A stretch of 45,220 nucleotides of DNA, taken from the NCBI GenBank assembly GCA_021770245.1, contig JAETRI010000022.1, positions 1-45,220 on the forward strand, read 5' to 3'. The stretch is from Lachnospiraceae bacterium. Its GTDB lineage: Bacteria; Bacillota; Clostridia; Lachnospirales; Lachnospiraceae. Each line of letters begins with the position of its first letter. Position 1 is the first letter of the stretch. Position numbers and translations under genes: made by a program. The notes beneath the pieces were generated by a model. That model was not told the DNA's origin, did not search any database, and was given only the letters and a program-made list of their open reading frames with translations. Shown one piece after another: positions 42,048 through 45,220 of the stretch.

Positions 42048-42473
42048 ATGGAATATCGAGAAAAGATATGCTCCTATGAAGATTATTCCCGGCTGAGAGC
42101 GAGCGTCGGGTGGACAAATTTCTCAAAAGCGCAGGCAGAGGCCGCATTAAGCCGCAGTCTGTACGCAGTAGCTGCGGTCGAAGGGAATCAAACGGTGGCC
42201 ATTGGCAGACTGATTGGGGACGGTCTCTATTATATGATCGCAGACGTAATCGTCCGGCCCGATTTTCAGGGGAGGAAAATCGGCACCTCCATCCTCCGTA
42301 TGCTGTTAAAATATGCGGACGATCATACCCCTGACGGCGGAAGGTCCAGCATCCAGTTAATCGCGGAAAAGGGCAGGGAGCCCTTTTATGAAGCTTTGGG
42401 ATTTAAAAGAATACCGCACGAATTCTGCGGAAGCGGCATGAGAAAAATCATACGCAAGATAGACGGGGGATAG
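42048..42473 (+). CDS. GNAT family N-acetyltransferase
   Basis: A 141-residue cytosolic acetyl-CoA-dependent acyltransferase. Motif A is the strand YMIADVIVRPDFQGRKIGTS with the pyrophosphate loop Q-G-R-K-I-G (residues about 75-80), and motif B is EPFYEALGFKR. A single compact domain of normal length. The acceptor is unknown. Ribosome site GGAGGATTAAA comes from the end of the repeat upstream. It is convergent with the GH3 gene. Confidence 0.9.
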   Translation: MEYREKICSYEDYSRLRASVGWTNFSKAQAEAALSRSLYAVAAVEGNQTVAIGRLIGDGLYYMIADVIVRPDFQGRKIGTSILRMLLKYADDHTPDGGRSSIQLIAEKGREPFYEALGFKRIPHEFCGSGMRKIIRKIDGG

Positions 42474-42503
42474 AAGAAGGGCCGTTACAATTGATAGCAA
42501 AAC

Positions 42504-42595
42504 CGCAATTTGTGCCGCAGGCGGCCCGAATTGAATCGCAGATGAGAAATCGCATTCGCGATTTCTCATCATGCTGCCGCGTAAGACGCGGCATG
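42504..42595 (+). repeat. family 1 partial copy between convergent GNAT and GH3 genes
   Basis: GCAATTTGTGCCGC/GGCGGCCCGAATTG, GAGAAATCGC/GCGATTTCTC and GCCGCGT/ACGCGGC hairpins, almost identical to 41946-42036. It is the one copy with no start codon after it: GCATGTCGGTTACAG runs into the GH3 stop, and the leading terminator-like hairpin is absent. Confidence 0.8.
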
Positions 42596-42599
42596 TCGG

Positions 42600-44708
42600 T
42601 TACAGTTCCACGGCAATCTTCACACAGCCATGCCCCAGAAGCGTCCTGCTCCTTTCGTCGGGCTGTCCGGTTCCCACATACAGGGTGAAACGGCGGCCTT
42701 CCACAAAACGCCGGCCTTCCCCGTCCACCACCGTCAGCGCCTCTGCCGGGACGCGCAGTGCCACCTTCCTGCTCTCTCCTGCTTCCAGACGGACGCGCGC
42801 GAAAGCGCAGAGACTGTGGTTTCTCACTGCATGGGCGGATTCCTCCGGCTTCACGTAAACCTGGATCACCTCATCCGTACCGCAGGTTCCGCGGTTTACC
42901 GCCGTCGCTTCTACCACAAAAGCTTCTCCCTCCCGGACCGCAGCCGGCAGACAGGCCTCCTCCACGGATACGTCCCCATAGGTTAAGCCGTACCCGAAGG
43001 GATAGAGCGGTTCTTTTTCCAGGTAACGATACGTCCTCCCCTTCATGGAATAATCCTCGAACGCCGGGAAGCCCTCCAAATCTTTATAAAAAGTCACCGG
43101 CAGTTTCCCGGAGGGAGAACAGGCGCCGAACAGGATATCCGCAACCGCCTTTCCTCCCCTGGCTCCCGGATACCAGGTCTGCAGGATGGCGTTCACATGG
43201 GCATCCGCATAGCACAGATCCACGGCGCTTCCGGTCATCATGCATAAAATCACAGGTTTTTTACAGCCTGCCACTGCCTCCAGCAGCTCCCGCTGTACCT
43301 CCGGCAGATTCAGATCCTGCTTATCCCCGGATGCGTAGCTGTTTCCCGTGTCCCCTTCCTCGCCTTCCAGCGTCTCGTCCAGCCCCAGGCACAGCACCAC
43401 CACGTCGGAATGCTCCGCCACAGTCAAGGCTTCCGAGATCCGGTCCTGCCGCATTCCCAGTCCTTCCACCCGGTCCTTGAACAGATGACAGCCCTGGGAA
43501 TAGAGCACGCGCACGTCTTCCCCTGCCGCATCCTGGATCCCCTCCAGCACCGTGATATAGCGGGAAGAGGTTCCGTGATAATTACCGATCAGGGCGGTTC
43601 TGTTATCCGCATTGGGCCCGATCACGCCGATGGTCTTTACACCGTCCTTTTTCAGCGGGAGGATCCCGTCGTTTTTCAAAAGCACCATGCCCTCTCTGGC
43701 CATCTTCTGCGCCAGCTTAAGGTGCTCTGCGCATTCCACCGTCTCATAGGGAATCTCATCGTACGCCGTTTTTTCAAAACATCCCAGTAAAAACCGGGTG
43801 GTAAACAGCCTCTCCGCAGCCTGCGTGATTTCCTCCTCCGTTACCATCCCCTGCTCATAGGCTTTTAACAGGTGCAGGTAAGTGACGCCGCAGTTAACGT
43901 CACAGCCCGCCTTCAATGCCATGGCGGCGGACTCTTCCGGCGTCTTAGTGACGCAGTGGCGCTCATGGAAGTCACTGATCGCCCAGCAGTCGGACACAAA
44001 ATGTCCGGCAAAGTTCCAATCCTTCCGCAAAATGTCCCGGATCAGGGTATTGCTGCCGCAGCAGGGTTCCCCGTTGGTTCGGTTATAGGCCCCCATCACG
44101 GCTTCTACTTCCCCTTCCTTTACACAGGCCTCAAAGGCTGGCAGATAGGTCTCGTACAGATCCTTTTTTCCCACCCGGGCATCGAACTCGTGCCTCACGC
44201 CCTCCGGCCCGGAATGCACCGCAAAATGTTTGGCGCAGGCTGCGGCTTTCAGGTGCTCCCCGTCGCCCTGCAGCCCCTTCACATAGGCCACGCCCAGCCG
44301 GGATGTCAAATAAGGATCCTCTCCGTACGTCTCATGCCCCCTGCCCCATCTGGGGTCCCTGAAAATATTTACGTTGGGAGACCAGAAGGTTAAACCCTTA
44401 TAAATATCCCTGTCCCCGTGCGCAGCGAATGCGTTATACTTTGCGCGCCCCTCCGCAGCCACTGCGGCGCCCACCTCCTCCAGCAGCTCTTCGTCAAAGG
44501 CAGCCGCCATCCCGACAGCCTGGGGGAAGCTGGTCGCCACCCCGGCCCGGGCCACGCCGTGCAGCGCTTCGTTCCACCAGTTATAGGCCGGAATTCCAAG
44601 CCGTGGAATCCCCGGCGCGTCGAATCGCAGCTGAGATGCCCTTTCCTCCAAAGTCATCTGTGCCACCAGATTTTTCGCAGCCTCTGCAGCTTTCTTCCTG
44701 TCTCTCAT
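42600..44708 (-). CDS. glycoside hydrolase family 3 beta-xylosidase/beta-glucosidase
   Basis: A 702-residue enzyme with no signal peptide. The N-terminal GH3 barrel shows YNWWNEALHGVARAG, FWSPNVNIFRDPRWGRGHETYGEDP, KHFAVHSGPEG and the nucleophile Asp in FVSDCWAISDFH (D240 from this start). The alpha/beta sandwich (about 340-560) and a C-terminal fibronectin-III-like domain (about 600-700, ending RTLLGHGCVKIAVEL) follow. The motif set suits the beta-xylosidase/beta-glucosidase branch; the sugar cannot be settled from sequence. The start at 44708 is preceded by GCGAGGAG; an ATG four codons earlier is possible. Confidence 0.93.
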   Translation of the reverse strand: MRDRKKAAEAAKNLVAQMTLEERASQLRFDAPGIPRLGIPAYNWWNEALHGVARAGVATSFPQAVGMAAAFDEELLEEVGAAVAAEGRAKYNAFAAHGDRDIYKGLTFWSPNVNIFRDPRWGRGHETYGEDPYLTSRLGVAYVKGLQGDGEHLKAAACAKHFAVHSGPEGVRHEFDARVGKKDLYETYLPAFEACVKEGEVEAVMGAYNRTNGEPCCGSNTLIRDILRKDWNFAGHFVSDCWAISDFHERHCVTKTPEESAAMALKAGCDVNCGVTYLHLLKAYEQGMVTEEEITQAAERLFTTRFLLGCFEKTAYDEIPYETVECAEHLKLAQKMAREGMVLLKNDGILPLKKDGVKTIGVIGPNADNRTALIGNYHGTSSRYITVLEGIQDAAGEDVRVLYSQGCHLFKDRVEGLGMRQDRISEALTVAEHSDVVVLCLGLDETLEGEEGDTGNSYASGDKQDLNLPEVQRELLEAVAGCKKPVILCMMTGSAVDLCYADAHVNAILQTWYPGARGGKAVADILFGACSPSGKLPVTFYKDLEGFPAFEDYSMKGRTYRYLEKEPLYPFGYGLTYGDVSVEEACLPAAVREGEAFVVEATAVNRGTCGTDEVIQVYVKPEESAHAVRNHSLCAFARVRLEAGESRKVALRVPAEALTVVDGEGRRFVEGRRFTLYVGTGQPDERSRTLLGHGCVKIAVEL

Positions 44709-44836
44709 CTCTCCTCGCATTTCTGCCGCCCCGGTGTGCTGTCTGCATTGTTTGACGAAATATCATGCGGACGGCACGCCGGACGGCCTCTCCTTTTAGA
44801 AAATTTGTCTTTCGTTTTCCTGTTCCCTCTCATCCT

Positions 44837-44883
44837 GCCGCCGTCAGGCGGCCTTCCATTCATCTTCCCATGGCCCTATTATA
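44837..44883 (-). promoter_or_regulatory. promoter -10 and family 1 fragment upstream of GH3
   Basis: Minus strand TATAAT at 44878-44883 (no good -35), then a GCCGCC/GGCGGC stem (44837-44852). A further GGCGGCAGAAATGCGAGG string abuts the GH3 start, like that upstream of cas7. I see no gene in 44709-44930. Confidence 0.45.
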
Positions 44884-44929
44884 CATTCCGTACGCTTAAA
44901 AATCTATCCCCTTCTTCCATAGCGCAGGA

Positions 44930-45000
44930 GAAACGCATGAACGGCGTATCGGCGTATCCGTTCAGCCACCCCGCAGGCTACCGGATGCCGGGGCGGGCGG
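44930..45000. repeat. truncated family 2 repeat at the window end
   Basis: GAAACGCATGAACGGCG (44930-44946) and then a CCACCCCGCAGGCT arm resembling the left arm at 1259-1284. The matching right arm is absent because the sequence degenerates after about 45000. Confidence 0.6.
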
Positions 45001-45220
45001 GGGAAGGGCCGGCCGGTGGCCCGCTGCCGCATGGGGGGGGGGTGTTAAGCGGGGGACGGAGGGGGGGGAAGGATACCCAAAGGGGCGCGGGGTGCCGGCC
45101 GCGAAGTTGGCGGGGGGGCCCGGCCGCCGGGGGCCGGGGGGGGGGGGGGGAGGTTGCGGAGGGCCGCCCGTAAAGCGTGTGCGGTGGGCGGGGGGGGCGG
45201 GGGGGTGTGGTTTAGGCGTT
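45001..45220. other. G-rich low-complexity tail, probable assembly artefact
   Basis: Long runs of G on the plus strand, no coding signal, and composition unlike the rest of the window. It starts where a strong hairpin would be expected, so poor reads at a contig edge are the simplest explanation. No feature is called here. Confidence 0.7.

Overview
This 45.2 kb window looks like a chromosomal contig from a moderately GC-rich gut Clostridium relative, most likely Lachnospiraceae. The grounds are a type I-C CRISPR-Cas locus of clostridial style, MepA-type MATE pumps, an ECF S component with a MocR regulator, a PdaB-like deacetylase, and a glycan-foraging block (two GH35 enzymes, a GH3 enzyme, a CUT1 sugar ABC transporter and a two-component system). 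The genus cannot be fixed from sequence alone. Both ends lie in repeats, an ISAs1-family insertion sequence on the left and a truncated hairpin repeat running into a G-rich tail on the right, so the window is probably a whole assembly contig.

Layout: 1-1230 IS; 1438-2169 membrane-anchored protein with an acidic tail; 2359-7729 leftward housekeeping run (hisC, small export membrane protein, methyltransferase, hslO, nadE); 8094-12221 leftward surface protein, NAD-dependent epimerase and DUF3298-like lipoprotein; 12422-21669 complete-looking leftward type I-C locus in the order cas3-cas5-cas8c-cas7-cas4-cas1-cas2-array (10 spacers), with cas8c frameshifted and cas4 split by a 64-nt palindromic insertion; 22098-27509 C26 amidohydrolase, lipoprotein, two MATE pumps and a deacetylase; 27777-38314 leftward glycan block (GH35, ABC transporter, two-component system, second GH35); 38451-42473 nucleotidyltransferase, ECF S component with a divergent MocR regulator, and a GNAT; 42600-44708 GH3 enzyme.

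The most unusual content is between genes. Family 1 is a modular palindromic element found about a dozen times, nearly always in the same orientation as the downstream gene. Its long form starts with a hairpin resembling an intrinsic terminator and ends in a Shine-Dalgarno-like motif (ATGGAGG(A)TTA or CAGATGGGAG) just before a start codon. Stem sequences differ between copies but still pair. One copy sits inside cas4 at a motif resembling its usual landing site, which shows that it moves or has moved. Family 2 consists of hairpins carrying the motif GACAAACGCATGAA, also found at the edges of the IS. Possibly related are two ~220-bp palindromes (33619-33837 and 39347-39574) that share a ~100-nt core but have arms of different sequence, each pairing with its partner almost perfectly. 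I regard families 1 and 2 as the strongest candidates for an undescribed system.

The glycan block reads as one functional unit: membrane kinase and response regulator, binding protein plus two permeases, and GH35 enzymes without signal peptides that would act on imported oligosaccharides. No ATPase for the transporter is present, as is usual for shared MsmX-type ATPases. No tRNA or rRNA gene was recognised.
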